DNA of 64,000 bases from Vibrio jasicida CAIM 1864 = LMG 25398 (GTDB lineage: Bacteria; Pseudomonadota; Gammaproteobacteria; Enterobacterales; Vibrionaceae): NCBI RefSeq assembly GCF_000400365.1, contig NZ_BAOG01000063.1, positions 62,001 to 126,000 of the forward strand, read 5' to 3'. The notes below the pieces were generated by a model. That model did not search any database, was not told the origin of the DNA, and worked only from the letters and a program-made list of their open reading frames with translations. The position numbers and the translations under genes were made by a program. This document shows, piece after piece, positions 17,823-27,113 of this stretch. Within the stretch, counting starts at the first letter, position 1; every line of letters begins with the position of its first letter.

Positions 17823-18530
17823 TTAGTGGGAGTCGCTTCCCAACTCGAGTAGAGTCGCGTTACCGCCCACTGCTGTAATATTTATCGTTCGAGTACGCTC
17901 AGTAATGAAGCGCAACGACAGATGAGGATCATGAGTCAATGTCGGTGACTCTAAATCCGTTTCAGAAACTAAACCGACGATGGCACCGTCACGCTTAGCC
18001 AGTTGCAGGTTAAGCGCATGCTCAACCTGTGAATGCCCAACATAACCAACACTACGTACGTCGCTGTCTAACAGCGGGGAAGACGCGTCGTACGCAACCA
18101 CTTGGATTAAGTTAGATGGGAAGTTTGCTGACGTTACAGCCTGCTTAACCATCTGATTAAGTTCTGTATTGTCACTACAAATCACCACGCTGTTGCCCGC
18201 AATCAGGGCACAGGTGATCATTGCAAAAGTGCTGTACAGTGCGTTCTCAGTATTCGCTAGGTTGTTTTCACAAACGACCAAAGCCACACCACGCCCCGCC
18301 GCGTACAGCTCGTTAGTTTCGCCCGTAGGGCCAACTAACTGATGAGTTTCTGCTAACAGAGCTGACGCTTGTTGCAAGTGGTAAGACACCACTTTGCCAG
18401 CCACGCTATGCTGCTCTTCTATCGCAGATTTAAATGCCAGCAAATGCTCACATTTGTAATCAAAATCGGTCAGATTCCACTGCTCCCAAGCAGAGAATGC
18501 ATCTTTAAAATACGTGATCTGATGAACCAT
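17823..18530 (-). CDS. Stand-alone aldehyde-dehydrogenase-like protein in the put operon
   Basis: A 235-residue protein resembling part of the ALDH NAD-binding domain (VALVVCENNLANTENALYST, FAMITCALIAGNSVVICSDN), but with no catalytic Cys or Glu motif, so it cannot be an independent P5C dehydrogenase. It starts 11 bp after the putA stop. Long PutA proteins such as that of E. coli carry a C-terminal ALDH-superfamily domain that this 1043-residue PutA lacks, so this gene may encode the split-off version. That link is an inference from size, fold and position. Confidence 0.65.
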   Translation of the reverse strand: MVHQITYFKDAFSAWEQWNLTDFDYKCEHLLAFKSAIEEQHSVAGKVVSYHLQQASALLAETHQLVGPTGETNELYAAGRGVALVVCENNLANTENALYSTFAMITCALIAGNSVVICSDNTELNQMVKQAVTSANFPSNLIQVVAYDASSPLLDSDVRSVGYVGHSQVEHALNLQLAKRDGAIVGLVSETDLESPTLTHDPHLSLRFITERTRTINITAVGGNATLLELGSDSH

Positions 18531-18541
18531 AATGCGACTCC

Positions 18542-21500
18542 TTACGCCTTCTCTGCTTGAACAAGATGTTGTTTAGTGAAGCGGTATAGGTAGTGAGGAC
18601 CACCCGCCTTCGGACCTGTACCAGACAAACCTTGACCACCAAATGGCTGAACGCCAACGACTGCACCAACCTGATCGCGGTTGATGTAGCAGTTACCCAC
18701 GCGAGCGTGTTTTTCAATCCAACGGTAAGTGGTTTCATTACGGCTGTGGATGCCCATTGTGAGGCCAAAACCGGTTTGGTTGATTTGCTCAACCACGTTT
18801 GGCAACTCAGACGCTTTAAAGCGAACAATGTGCAAGATAGGGCCGAATTGCTCTTCTTTCAGAACATCAATGCCCGAGATTTCGAACGCACTTGGCGACA
18901 CAAAATCACCGTGCTGGCACGTTTCATCCAATTGCAATTGAGCAACTTTGGTTTGTGTGCTTGTCATGTGCTCTAGGTGAGCAAGGAGTTTATTTTTTGC
19001 ATTGCTGTCGATAACCGGCCCTACATCCGTTTTGTGTAAGTAAGGAATACCAACATGCAGCTCATTCATTGCACCTTGGATAAGGTTGATGATGCGATCC
19101 GCAACGTCTTCTTGAACGAACAGAACGCGCAGAGCAGAACAACGTTGACCTGCAGAAGCGAAAGCGGAGCGAATAACGTCACGCACAACTTGTTCTGGTA
19201 GTGCCGTACTATCCACAATCATGGCGTTTTGACCGCCAGTTTCAGCGATAAACGGAACTGGCTTCGCGCTGCGCTCGGCAAGCGTCACGTTGATGCGCTG
19301 CGCCGTTGCCGTCGAACCAGTAAATGCTACACCTGCAATCGCATCATGAGACGTTAGTGCATGACCAATTTCACCACCACGACCCGGCAATAGCTGAATC
19401 ACGCCCGCTGGGAAGCCGGCTTCTAACATCAATTCGATCGCACGCGCCGCAATTAAGCTAGTTTGCTCAGCTGGCTTAGCCACAACTGTGTTACCTGCAA
19501 CCAATGCCGCGGTGATTTGACCAAGGAAAATCGCTAATGGGAAGTTCCATGGGCTGATACAAACGAATACGCCTAGCCCTTCGCGGCTCGAAATACGTTT
19601 CATGCCATCAAAGCCTTCTAGTTCGAACGGTTGAAGGTTTTGCGCTTGTTTCGCGTAGTAACGACAGAAGTCGACCGCTTCACGCACTTCATCAATACTA
19701 TCGTGAATCGTCTTACCCGCTTCTTGGTGACAAATCGCCACCAGCTCAGCCAAGTTTTCTTCCATCAGATCCGCAAGCTTATCTAGGCACGCCGCTTTTT
19801 GTTCAATTGCGGTGCCTTTCCACTCTGGGAATACAGCATCAGCCGCTTCGATTGCAGCGGAAACATGATCAAGGCTTGCGAAAGCCACCTGACCCACTTC
19901 AATACGACGATCGTAAGGGGCAGTAATGATCTCTGCGGAGTTTTCCTTGATCATGCTTTCGGCATGTTTCACGCCATTGATGATCGGACCCGCAATCCAC
20001 TTCTGGGTTAGGAAGCTTTCAACCTGCGCTTCAAACGGCTTCGCTTCGCTATCAATATCAACGTTCACACCGTATGAGTTTTTGCGCTCAGGGAAAATGC
20101 CAGTTGGCATTGGAATTTGACCGTTGTGCAAAGTATCAAAAGAGGTCAGCACATCAACAGGGTGATGCGTCAGCTCTGAAATTGGACAACGCGCGTCCAC
20201 TAAACGGTGCACAAACGAACTGTTCGCGCCGTTTTCTAGTAAGCGACGAACTAAGTAAGGCAGTAGATCCGCATGGCTACCGACTGGCGCGTAAATACGC
20301 ACTGGCTGACCATAAGTGTCCATTACATGGTTATAAAGCGAATCGCCCATACCATGCAGACGTTGGAATTCGTAATCTTTGTGCTCTGCCATCACAGCAA
20401 TTGCAGTAACAGTGTGCGCGTTGTGACTAGCAAACTGCGGGAAGATATTACCGCGCACGCCTTCACTTAGTAGGAAGCGTGCACACGCGAGGTAAGCAAC
20501 ATCCGTCGCTTCTTTGCGCGTGTAAACAGGGTAATTCTCGTAACCCGCTTGTTGCGACCATTTAATTTCGCTGTCCCAGTACGCGCCTTTCACGAGACGC
20601 AGTGGGATAAGATCGCCCTGCTCTTTCGCTAAACCGTTCAACCATGCCAATACTGGCAGCGCACGTTTCGAGTAGGCTTGAACCACAAGACCAAACTTGC
20701 CCCAGCCTTTGAGTAGATCACTACGGTACAGTTTTTCGAACAGCTTCAGTGACAGCTCAAGGCGGTCTGCTTCTTCTGCATCAATCGTGATGGCAACATC
20801 CACTTCGATAGCGCGTTTAAGCAGTTGCGTTAGCGTATCGTAAAGCTCAGTCATCACGCGTTCTTCATTCGCTACTTCGTAACGTGGGTGAAGTGCTGAA
20901 AGCTTGATAGAAACAGAAGGCGCAGGACTCGTGTCACTGCCATACGTTTCTCGACCTACGGCTTCAATCGCCATTAGGTAGTCTTTGAAGTACTTACTTG
21001 CGTCTGCCGTGGTTAGCGCCGCTTCACCCAACATATCGAATGAGTAAGTGAAACCTTTGTCGCGCATTGGCCGACCGTTCTTTTGTGCTTCTTCAATCGT
21101 ACGACCACGTACAAACTGGTGACCCATGATCTTCATTGCCTGATACATGGCTTTACGAATCACAGGTTCAGAGAATTTGTTCACCAGACGGTTTACAGCC
21201 TGACTTGGGCTCTGGGTTTCTTGGTCACCAATGCCAATCACTTTACCTGTCAGCATCAACCCCCAAGTTGAAGCGTTAACGAAGACAGAATCTGAACTCT
21301 TAAGGTGAGATTTCCAATCCGCAACACTTAACTTGTCTTTAATCAGTGCATCGGCCGTCGCTGAATCCGGAATACGCATCAACGCTTCTGCAAGACACAT
21401 CAACAAGATGCCTTCTTGGGTATCAAGGCTGTATTCCAGCAACAGCGCATCAATCATCTGGATTGACTTCTTATCCGCACGGATAGCTTCGATAAGCTGG

Positions 21501-21673
21501 GTTGTTTGGGTCGTGATTGCCGATTTTTCTTCCGCTGTCGGCGTTGCTAGTGGCAATAATTGCTCTAGCCATTGAGACTCGTCCACCATGTACAATGGCG
21601 AGATCAGTGACCATAACTTATCAAGCGGCTGCTCGATAAATTCTGGTGTTAACACGTTCGTTGCAGTAAACAT
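18542..21673 (-). CDS. putA: Bifunctional proline dehydrogenase / L-glutamate-gamma-semialdehyde dehydrogenase
   Basis: A 1043-residue enzyme oxidising proline to glutamate in two steps. The N-terminal half is the FAD-dependent proline dehydrogenase barrel (SIKLSALHPRYEVANEERVM, RLVKGAYWDSEIKWSQQAGY, ENGANSSFVHR). The C-terminal half is the NAD-dependent ALDH (FVCISPWNFPLAIFLGQITA, ETGGQNAMIVD, catalytic Cys in SAGQRCSALRVLF). It lacks the N-terminal ribbon-helix-helix repressor domain of E. coli PutA and also the C-terminal ALDH-like domain, so it is not autoregulatory. It is first in the operon with the ALDH-like gene and putP. Confidence 0.96.
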   Translation of the reverse strand: MFTATNVLTPEFIEQPLDKLWSLISPLYMVDESQWLEQLLPLATPTAEEKSAITTQTTQLIEAIRADKKSIQMIDALLLEYSLDTQEGILLMCLAEALMRIPDSATADALIKDKLSVADWKSHLKSSDSVFVNASTWGLMLTGKVIGIGDQETQSPSQAVNRLVNKFSEPVIRKAMYQAMKIMGHQFVRGRTIEEAQKNGRPMRDKGFTYSFDMLGEAALTTADASKYFKDYLMAIEAVGRETYGSDTSPAPSVSIKLSALHPRYEVANEERVMTELYDTLTQLLKRAIEVDVAITIDAEEADRLELSLKLFEKLYRSDLLKGWGKFGLVVQAYSKRALPVLAWLNGLAKEQGDLIPLRLVKGAYWDSEIKWSQQAGYENYPVYTRKEATDVAYLACARFLLSEGVRGNIFPQFASHNAHTVTAIAVMAEHKDYEFQRLHGMGDSLYNHVMDTYGQPVRIYAPVGSHADLLPYLVRRLLENGANSSFVHRLVDARCPISELTHHPVDVLTSFDTLHNGQIPMPTGIFPERKNSYGVNVDIDSEAKPFEAQVESFLTQKWIAGPIINGVKHAESMIKENSAEIITAPYDRRIEVGQVAFASLDHVSAAIEAADAVFPEWKGTAIEQKAACLDKLADLMEENLAELVAICHQEAGKTIHDSIDEVREAVDFCRYYAKQAQNLQPFELEGFDGMKRISSREGLGVFVCISPWNFPLAIFLGQITAALVAGNTVVAKPAEQTSLIAARAIELMLEAGFPAGVIQLLPGRGGEIGHALTSHDAIAGVAFTGSTATAQRINVTLAERSAKPVPFIAETGGQNAMIVDSTALPEQVVRDVIRSAFASAGQRCSALRVLFVQEDVADRIINLIQGAMNELHVGIPYLHKTDVGPVIDSNAKNKLLAHLEHMTSTQTKVAQLQLDETCQHGDFVSPSAFEISGIDVLKEEQFGPILHIVRFKASELPNVVEQINQTGFGLTMGIHSRNETTYRWIEKHARVGNCYINRDQVGAVVGVQPFGGQGLSGTGPKAGGPHYLYRFTKQHLVQAEKA

Positions 21674-22016
21674 GCGTTTTCCTCAATCTCTCTCCTCGAA
21701 AACCGCTTCGAGGATCATCAATGGCTGGCAGTGTATTTTGAGCCCGAGAAGAATACTTGTCAAAAACTCCGAGCTTTTTGCTAAAAACTCGCTTTTATAA
21801 CAAAACATCTACATAGTCACACGCAATTAGATAATATATTGTGTTGTAAAAATTAATTTTTGCATGTCATTTACAACAAAAGTAGACAGGTTTTGGGCAA
21901 TTTTTATTTGAATAAGAAGGATTTAGATTGTGATTTTGTGAGGAATGGGCAAAAACACTGAAAATTTAAAGGGGAATTACGCAAAAAAGTTCGACTTTCC
22001 TGTGCAAAATACAGAC
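21674..22016. other. putA promoter region
   Basis: About 340 bp, very AT-rich around 21830-21910, upstream of putA. A TGTGA half-site sits at 21930, but no full CRP operator could be made out. No gene was seen. Confidence 0.4.
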
Positions 22017-22017
22017 G

Positions 22018-22043
22018 TAAAAAAGCCGCGACCAATGCGCGGC
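22018..22043 (-). terminator. Terminator of the AraC-type gene
   Basis: On the minus strand, GCCGCG-loop-CGCGGC is followed by a run of six T residues, 46 bp after the stop. Confidence 0.75.
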
Positions 22044-22088
22044 GTTCTATCAATAAGCAACAAGACGAACAAAAAGAAAGATATTTTA

Positions 22089-22898
22089 TTAACTCTGTTT
22101 CTTATACTGCGAAGGTGACAAACCTTGTAAACGAGTAAAAGTATGCGTGAAAGTACTTTGGCTAGAAAAACCTGTAAATTCGGCTATCTGGCCGAATGTA
22201 AGGTGGCCTTGCTCAATCAAATCACGCGCCATATCAATACGTTTACCTAGCACATACTGATGCGGCGTTATACCCATTTGCTCTTTAAATAAGCTGTGGA
22301 ACTGGCTTTCGCCCAAGAACACACTACCTGCCAACTGCGCAACACTGATTTTATGGCTCAAATGCTGTTCGATGTAACGATCTATCGCATCCAAATCGAA
22401 TCGTGAATCTTTTTTTGATGTTTCAAATGAAGAGATATGGCGTTGCATCAACGCAATCACAGTATCGTTACAAGCGCGACTAAGCAGCAAATCATCAGGA
22501 TGATTACGCATCTCCTGTACCAACATCTGAATCAGCTTTTGGATTTGACCATCCAGTTGGAAGTAAAGATGAGAGCGCTCTAGATTATTGATTTTCTGTA
22601 GCATCTCAGGATCATCATTAGCAGGCTTTGGCATGTTGAGCACCAAAATGTCTGATTGATGAATCACGCCGCCGAAAGCATGATCAGAAGACGCCGTTAC
22701 GATGCAGCCTTGTCCCGGACCAACTAAATTACCCTGTCCACGAACTTCAAATTCCGCTTGGCCTTTCAAACCGATCACGATCTGCGTGTAAGCATGATCA
22801 TGGCAATCCATATAAGACGGAAGCGTGATCAACTCTGCTGGTTTAGGCAGCGCGATCTCTTTATACAGCGGGGCTTTCGGGTTATTTGAATCACTCAT
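22089..22898 (-). CDS. AraC family transcriptional regulator, probable put regulator
   Basis: A 269-residue regulator. The N-terminal cupin-like domain (YMDCHDHAYTQIVIGLKGQA and following FEVRGQGNLVGPGQG) is followed by two HTH motifs (ISVAQLAGSVFLGESQFHSL; LTFGQIAEFTGFSSQSTFTH). It lies immediately upstream of putA on the same strand with its own terminator. In V. vulnificus putAP is reported to be activated by CRP and a regulator called PutR; position makes this gene a good candidate for that role, but it is not proven here. Confidence 0.78.
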   Translation of the reverse strand: MSDSNNPKAPLYKEIALPKPAELITLPSYMDCHDHAYTQIVIGLKGQAEFEVRGQGNLVGPGQGCIVTASSDHAFGGVIHQSDILVLNMPKPANDDPEMLQKINNLERSHLYFQLDGQIQKLIQMLVQEMRNHPDDLLLSRACNDTVIALMQRHISSFETSKKDSRFDLDAIDRYIEQHLSHKISVAQLAGSVFLGESQFHSLFKEQMGITPHQYVLGKRIDMARDLIEQGHLTFGQIAEFTGFSSQSTFTHTFTRLQGLSPSQYKKQS

Positions 22899-23016
22899 TT
22901 AAAACTGTCGTCTTTCACGGTCGGCTTACACCTTGGCATCATATACCTTCTCGGTGGGGTTGCAAATCTTCCCCAACTCAATCGCACAAGATCAAACCAA
23001 CACGATCAAGGCATTC

Positions 23017-23050
23017 TACATGATCATAGTTCCGGAACGATGATCATGTA
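23017..23050. repeat. 34-bp palindrome made of two RctB-type origin motifs
   Basis: TACATGATCATAGTTCC is joined directly to GGAACGATGATCATGTA (17-bp arms, one mismatch). The first 18 bases are identical to the last ori2 iteron at 54061-54078. TGATCA occurs at 23021 and 23041. It lies about 31 kb from ori2 in a non-coding gap, so it is a candidate extra-origin RctB-binding and titration site. Confidence 0.7.
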
Positions 23051-23281
23051 AGAGTAACTTACGGTCAATGTGCAACCAATTTTTTTAACAAAAACGGATA
23101 GATAGTCAAAATTACTAAAGTTGAGACAGCTCGACTCAAAAGATCTTTGCGGTTGAAGTGCACACCAATGTAAGTCAAGAGGTCAAAATTACGATCAAAA
23201 GCGCATGAATTAACCAGAAAACAGCAACATAGAGGGAATTCCCCCCTTACCAATATACGCTCAATTCAATACATTAGACCT

Positions 23282-23438
23282 CGAGCTCTAGGATGCATAC
23301 GACCCTGAGTTCACCGGTATCTACTTGATACCTCTAACTTACTTAGCAGACCCTCGCTATGTAATTTAGAACCTCTTCTACACGTCGACAAGATTATATC
23401 TTGTGTTGCCAGCCCGTCTTCAGGCTGGCCTTTTTTTT
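23282..23438 (+). ncRNA. Candidate structured small RNA
   Basis: This stretch lies in a 767-bp gap (22899-23665) without credible genes and ends in a textbook terminator, although no + strand gene precedes it. Within it are a hairpin GGTATC-TACTT-GATACC (23316-23332), a 17-bp palindrome ACAAGATTATATCTTGT (23388-23404) and the terminator. A weak promoter (TTACCA at 23247, 17 bp, TACATT at 23270) would start transcription near 23282, giving an RNA of about 157 nt. It matches no RNA family I can name. The rest of the gap holds only RctB-type motifs. Confidence 0.45.
23408..23438 (+). terminator. Orphan intrinsic terminator
   Basis: GCCAGCC-8 nt-GGCTGGC followed by C and eight T residues. There is no coding gene upstream on this strand, which is the main support for a small RNA. 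Confidence 0.9.
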
Positions 23439-23568
23439 GCTCTACGCCAATGAAAACAATGGCATAAGCTGATATTATATGGGCCACCTCACCGTATCCT
23501 GAGCTTAATCATCACGCTGAGCTAACTTGATCTATCTTCTCTCTTTTCCAGTTTGTCTGGCGCAATTC

Positions 23569-23588
23569 CTGAAAGCATGATCAAGGAA
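23569..23588. repeat. RctB-type 12-mer outside the origin
   Basis: CTGAAAGCATGATCAAGGAA is a 20-of-20 match to 53492-53511 in the ori2 regulatory region. It lies 78 bp upstream of the PAS-LuxR start and about 520 bp from the palindrome at 23017. Confidence 0.65.
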
Positions 23589-23665
23589 CGATTTCGTAAG
23601 AGAAATTTCAGGATAATCGAAGTGAGAACACTGACCTGCAATAAAGCAGGCGATACGTAGCAGTA

Positions 23666-24397
23666 GTGAGCCCTCTTGTGAATATTCCAGTCAATACCAT
23701 AGAACAGTCGCTCCTCCGACAGCTACCGGGTTGTTGGGGATGCAAAGATAAAGCGTCAGTATTCCGATATGTGAATCAGGAATACGCAGAATTGATAGGC
23801 TACGATTCACCTGAAGCCTGTATTGGAAAGACAGACTTTGAAATGGCGAGCCCAACCATTGAGTGTGCAAAAGAGTTTCAAGAGCAAGATAAGCATGTTA
23901 TTGAGACTGGCGAGTCACTGAAGATCCTCGATATCCACCCCTATCCTGATGGTCATTGGCGAGCGCATATCTTTACTAAAACGCCGTGGCGAGATGACGA
24001 TGGCAACATCATTGGCACCATCTTTTATGGGCGTGAACTGACTGATACCGCCGTCATCGAAGTAGGCTATTGGGTTTGCCGAGCCATTGGTGGAAACCCG
24101 AGCAAAAAATCAATCTTCCGCTTCTCTAACCTGAAACCCGAACCCGAAAAGCTAACCTGCCGCGAACAAGAAACCTTATTCCTATTGCTGTATGGAAAAA
24201 AACCGCAATTCATCTCTCAGGTCATGGGCATTTCCACTAAAACAGTAGAGGGGCATGTTGCTCGTCTACGTACGAAGTTTGAAGCCAACAGCAAGAATGA
24301 GTTGATCGACAAAGCAATGGAAGCTGGTTACGGCTCCATTGTGCCAAAGACCCTACTTAAACATCAGCTCTCTGTGGTGCTTAACGGCGAACGCTGA
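23666..24397 (+). CDS. PAS domain / LuxR-type HTH transcriptional regulator
   Basis: A 243-residue regulator. An N-terminal PAS fold (about residues 15-125; RYVNQEYAELIGYDSPEACI, IGTIFYGRELTD) is followed by a LuxR-type HTH near the C-terminus (LTCREQETLFLLLYGKKPQF and ISTKTVEGHVARLRTKF). No receiver domain is present, so it senses its signal through PAS. The start is taken as GTG 23666; the SD is poor and GTG 23678 is an alternative. An RctB-type motif lies in its promoter region, which may be coincidental. Confidence 0.78.
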   Translation: MSPLVNIPVNTIEQSLLRQLPGCWGCKDKASVFRYVNQEYAELIGYDSPEACIGKTDFEMASPTIECAKEFQEQDKHVIETGESLKILDIHPYPDGHWRAHIFTKTPWRDDDGNIIGTIFYGRELTDTAVIEVGYWVCRAIGGNPSKKSIFRFSNLKPEPEKLTCREQETLFLLLYGKKPQFISQVMGISTKTVEGHVARLRTKFEANSKNELIDKAMEAGYGSIVPKTLLKHQLSVVLNGER

Positions 24398-24419
24398 TTC
24401 TTGATTCTGTGCAAACAAA

Positions 24420-24447
24420 AACACCGCCAATTTCGGCGGTGTTTTTT
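24420..24447. terminator. Bidirectional terminator
   Basis: ACACCGCC-AATTTC-GGCGGTGT followed by seven T residues, between the converging LuxR-type and pdxH genes. Confidence 0.88.
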
Positions 24448-24466
24448 TATCTCTTCATCGAAGTGA

Positions 24467-25108
24467 CTACGGCGCAAGACGGTCGATGTCCCAATCACCT
24501 TCTTGATTTGAGAACAAGAAACGGTCATGCAAGCGGTGCTCGCCACCTTGCCAAAACTCGATACTTTGCGGTTTCACACGGAAGCCACCCCAGAAGGTTG
24601 GCATTGGGATTTCCCCTTTGGCGAATTTCTGTTTCAGCTCTAAGAATTTGCCTTCCAACACGCCTCGAGCGGAAATACGGCTACTCTGTTTACTGGCGAT
24701 CGCAGCAAGTTGGCTCTCTTTCGGGCGAGAAGTGAAATATTTCATGTTCTCCATCGGTGACAGCTTCTCTGCAACGCCCGTAATATGGACCTGACGCTCA
24801 AGCGGATGCCAAGGGAAATGTAGGCTGATATTGCTATTGTGCCCAAGCTGCTGTGCTTTGCGGCTGCCTAAGTTGGTGTAAAACACAAAACCATCTTTAT
24901 CGACACTTTTCAGTAGTACGATACGTTGAAATGGCATGCCATTCTCATCAACCGTGGCAACGGTCATTGCAGTAGGGTCGGTCAAGCCAGCTTCTACCGC
25001 TTGCGCCAACCACAAATTAAACTGATCGACAGGATCTGCTTTTAAATCTTTACGACGCAGGCCACCTTTTGTGTACTCACGACGAATATCAGCAAGTTCC
25101 ATCTTCAC
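24467..25108 (-). CDS. pdxH: Pyridoxamine 5'-phosphate oxidase
   Basis: A 213-residue FMN enzyme that oxidises pyridoxine/pyridoxamine 5'-phosphate to pyridoxal 5'-phosphate. It is full length for the family: MADI-type N-terminus ([17 protein letters not shown]), FMN-binding [20 protein letters not shown] and [10 protein letters not shown], and the C-terminal [16 protein letters not shown] signature ([18 protein letters not shown]). It is monocistronic. Its location beside a chromosome II origin is common in Vibrio. Confidence 0.95.
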   Translation of the reverse strand: MKMELADIRREYTKGGLRRKDLKADPVDQFNLWLAQAVEAGLTDPTAMTVATVDENGMPFQRIVLLKSVDKDGFVFYTNLGSRKAQQLGHNSNISLHFPWHPLERQVHITGVAEKLSPMENMKYFTSRPKESQLAAIASKQSSRISARGVLEGKFLELKQKFAKGEIPMPTFWGGFRVKPQSIEFWQGGEHRLHDRFLFSNQEGDWDIDRLAP

Positions 25109-25229
25109 TCCTTCACTCGTTTTTCCCGATTGTGCGCCCGATGATACTCAATTTCAAGGACAGCAAACGATAACTCTGATTGCGATTTGTGTTGTGTCAC
25201 GTTGTCGCTGCGGCTCACAGCATCGTTAA

Positions 25230-27113
25230 ATGCCATTTGATAACATGGCGTTAAAAACGAGTGAGCCAACCGTGAACCTACTCAACCCCAAAGCTCTGCG
25301 CCATTTTTTGCTGGTGTTGCTCGCCATCGGTATGGTCGGGCTAATATCGACTCATAAGTACGCAACCCAGCATCAACATGATCAATGGCAAAAAAAACTT
25401 CAAACCCAAGCCACGCAAGTCGCTCAGGAGATCGATTATGAGTTGGCTAAGTTTGAACAAATCCCCAATCTACTCAGCCACGATCCAAGATTGCTCGACG
25501 CTATAAAAATCGGAAAACCGTCTGATGCACTTAACCGTTTGTTGGCGGAATGGCTCACACAAAGCTTGGCCGATACCATCTATGTCCACGACAAAACAGG
25601 CTTAGTAATCGCATCAAGTAATTACCAGCAAGACGATAGTTTTGTGGGCTCTAACTTTGCCTTTCGCCCTTATTTTCAGAACGCGCTCAATGGCGAGAAA
25701 GCCCAATACGTTGGATTAGGCGTTCGATCTAATAAGCGGGGCTATTTCTTCTCATCTCCGCTTTGGGTTGATGACAAAGTCGCGGGAGTGATTACGGTTA
25801 AAGTCAACTTAGAACAACTTGAACAAAGGTTGGTTCAAGACGATGGAGATTTACTTGTCACAGGCGTGCATGACGTCGTTTTCATGAGTAATCTACCGGA
25901 TTGGCGTTATCGCGCATTGTTTCCACTTTCCGAAGCAGCAAAACATGAACTCAGTCAAACCCAACAATACGGCCACTCCCTACCAGAATATCGTGGTGAG
26001 TTAACCGGAAAAAGTGGTGCGACGCAGTTTAAAAACAATCAACTTCTACTCTCTCCAAACTATCTAGCATACGCGACCCAGTTGTTTGAAAAAGGCTTTC
26101 GTGTTGTAGCACTGATCAGCCAGCAAGAAGTACTCACCGCCGTTCTTCAAGCCGATGTCATTTATCTGCTGTTGTATGCCTTGGTTGGTTTAATTGCTTT
26201 GGCTTGGTTCCAAATGCTGGTCAACAAAGCACGCCTCGCGAATGTGAACGCGAACTTGGAAGAAAAAGTCTCGGAAAGAACGTTGGTCCTCAGCCAAGCC
26301 AACCACAAATTGCAGCAAACCGTGCATCAATATGAGAAGAGTCAGCGAGAACTCAAGCAAACTCAACAAGAGTTGACGCAAGCCGCCAAACTCGCACTGC
26401 TTGGGGAGCTGTCCGCCAGCATCAATCACGAAATTAACCAGCCGCTTGCCGCGCTGCGAACCTACACCGAAAACTCACAACGTTTGATGGCAAAGGAGCG
26501 TTACCCTATGGTGGCAAGCAATTTGGATAAGATGCTGTCACTCAACAACACGATTGCCGAAGTCATTGCTCGTTTAAAAGTCTTTACACGCAAAACCGAC
26601 AGCAACCAACACAGCGAAGTCGCCATCCTGCATGATGCTGTACACAACGCCACGCGAATTTTGAGTAACAAGCTGATCAAGCAAGGCGTAACATTAAAAG
26701 TGCCAACTATCGAATATAACGTGAGGTTAGCGATTCACAGCGTTGAGCTTGAGCAAGTGCTGATTAACCTCTTTCATAATGCGGCGCAAGCCATGGATAG
26801 CTACTGCATTGATCCACAAATTTCGATTGCCGTGCAATGCGAAGAAACTCACTGCGATATTTTAGTTTCCGACAACGGCCCAGGCATGTCCGAGAGTGCC
26901 TTAGCAAAAGTCTTCGACCCATTCTTCACTACCAAGCCCGAGGGATTGGGCTTAGGATTAACCATTTCAAAACGTATTTTAGAGAGCTACCAAGGTGCTT
27001 TGAGCGCTTACCAACATCTAGACGCTCAAACACAAAAAGTAAACGGCATGACTTTTGTTATCACGGTTCCACTCGCTACAACATCGTCCTTAGGGGAAAA
27101 CACCTATGCATAA
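25230..27113 (+). CDS. dctB: DctB-like C4-dicarboxylate sensor histidine kinase
   Basis: A 627-residue membrane kinase. Transmembrane helix 1 is at about residues 24-42, a periplasmic double-Cache sensor follows (FAFRPYFQNALNGEKAQYVG, SNKRGYFFSSPLW), transmembrane helix 2 is at about 305-325, then a coiled coil, HisKA (SASINHEINQPLAALRTYTE, phospho-His) and HATPase (NLFHNAAQAM, DNGPGM, LGLGLTISKRI). The layout matches DctB, which senses succinate, fumarate or malate; the ligand is inferred. It overlaps the response regulator gene by 8 bp. ATG 25245 is an alternative start; neither has a clear SD. Confidence 0.82.
   Translation: MPFDNMALKTSEPTVNLLNPKALRHFLLVLLAIGMVGLISTHKYATQHQHDQWQKKLQTQATQVAQEIDYELAKFEQIPNLLSHDPRLLDAIKIGKPSDALNRLLAEWLTQSLADTIYVHDKTGLVIASSNYQQDDSFVGSNFAFRPYFQNALNGEKAQYVGLGVRSNKRGYFFSSPLWVDDKVAGVITVKVNLEQLEQRLVQDDGDLLVTGVHDVVFMSNLPDWRYRALFPLSEAAKHELSQTQQYGHSLPEYRGELTGKSGATQFKNNQLLLSPNYLAYATQLFEKGFRVVALISQQEVLTAVLQADVIYLLLYALVGLIALAWFQMLVNKARLANVNANLEEKVSERTLVLSQANHKLQQTVHQYEKSQRELKQTQQELTQAAKLALLGELSASINHEINQPLAALRTYTENSQRLMAKERYPMVASNLDKMLSLNNTIAEVIARLKVFTRKTDSNQHSEVAILHDAVHNATRILSNKLIKQGVTLKVPTIEYNVRLAIHSVELEQVLINLFHNAAQAMDSYCIDPQISIAVQCEETHCDILVSDNGPGMSESALAKVFDPFFTTKPEGLGLGLTISKRILESYQGALSAYQHLDAQTQKVNGMTFVITVPLATTSSLGENTYA

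Noticed and set aside
18593-21800. Many open frames opposite putA (for example 20074-20409, 21333-21575)
   Set aside because: They are shadows of the GC-balanced putA coding frame, with no SD and no protein-like composition.
22795-22800. TGATCA in AAGCATGATCATGG inside the AraC-type gene
   Set aside because: Only the core agrees with the RctB motif; the TTCC part is missing.
23065-23253. 62-codon minus-strand frame in the gap with the RctB palindrome
   Set aside because: No SD and unlikely composition; it lies opposite the candidate RNA region.
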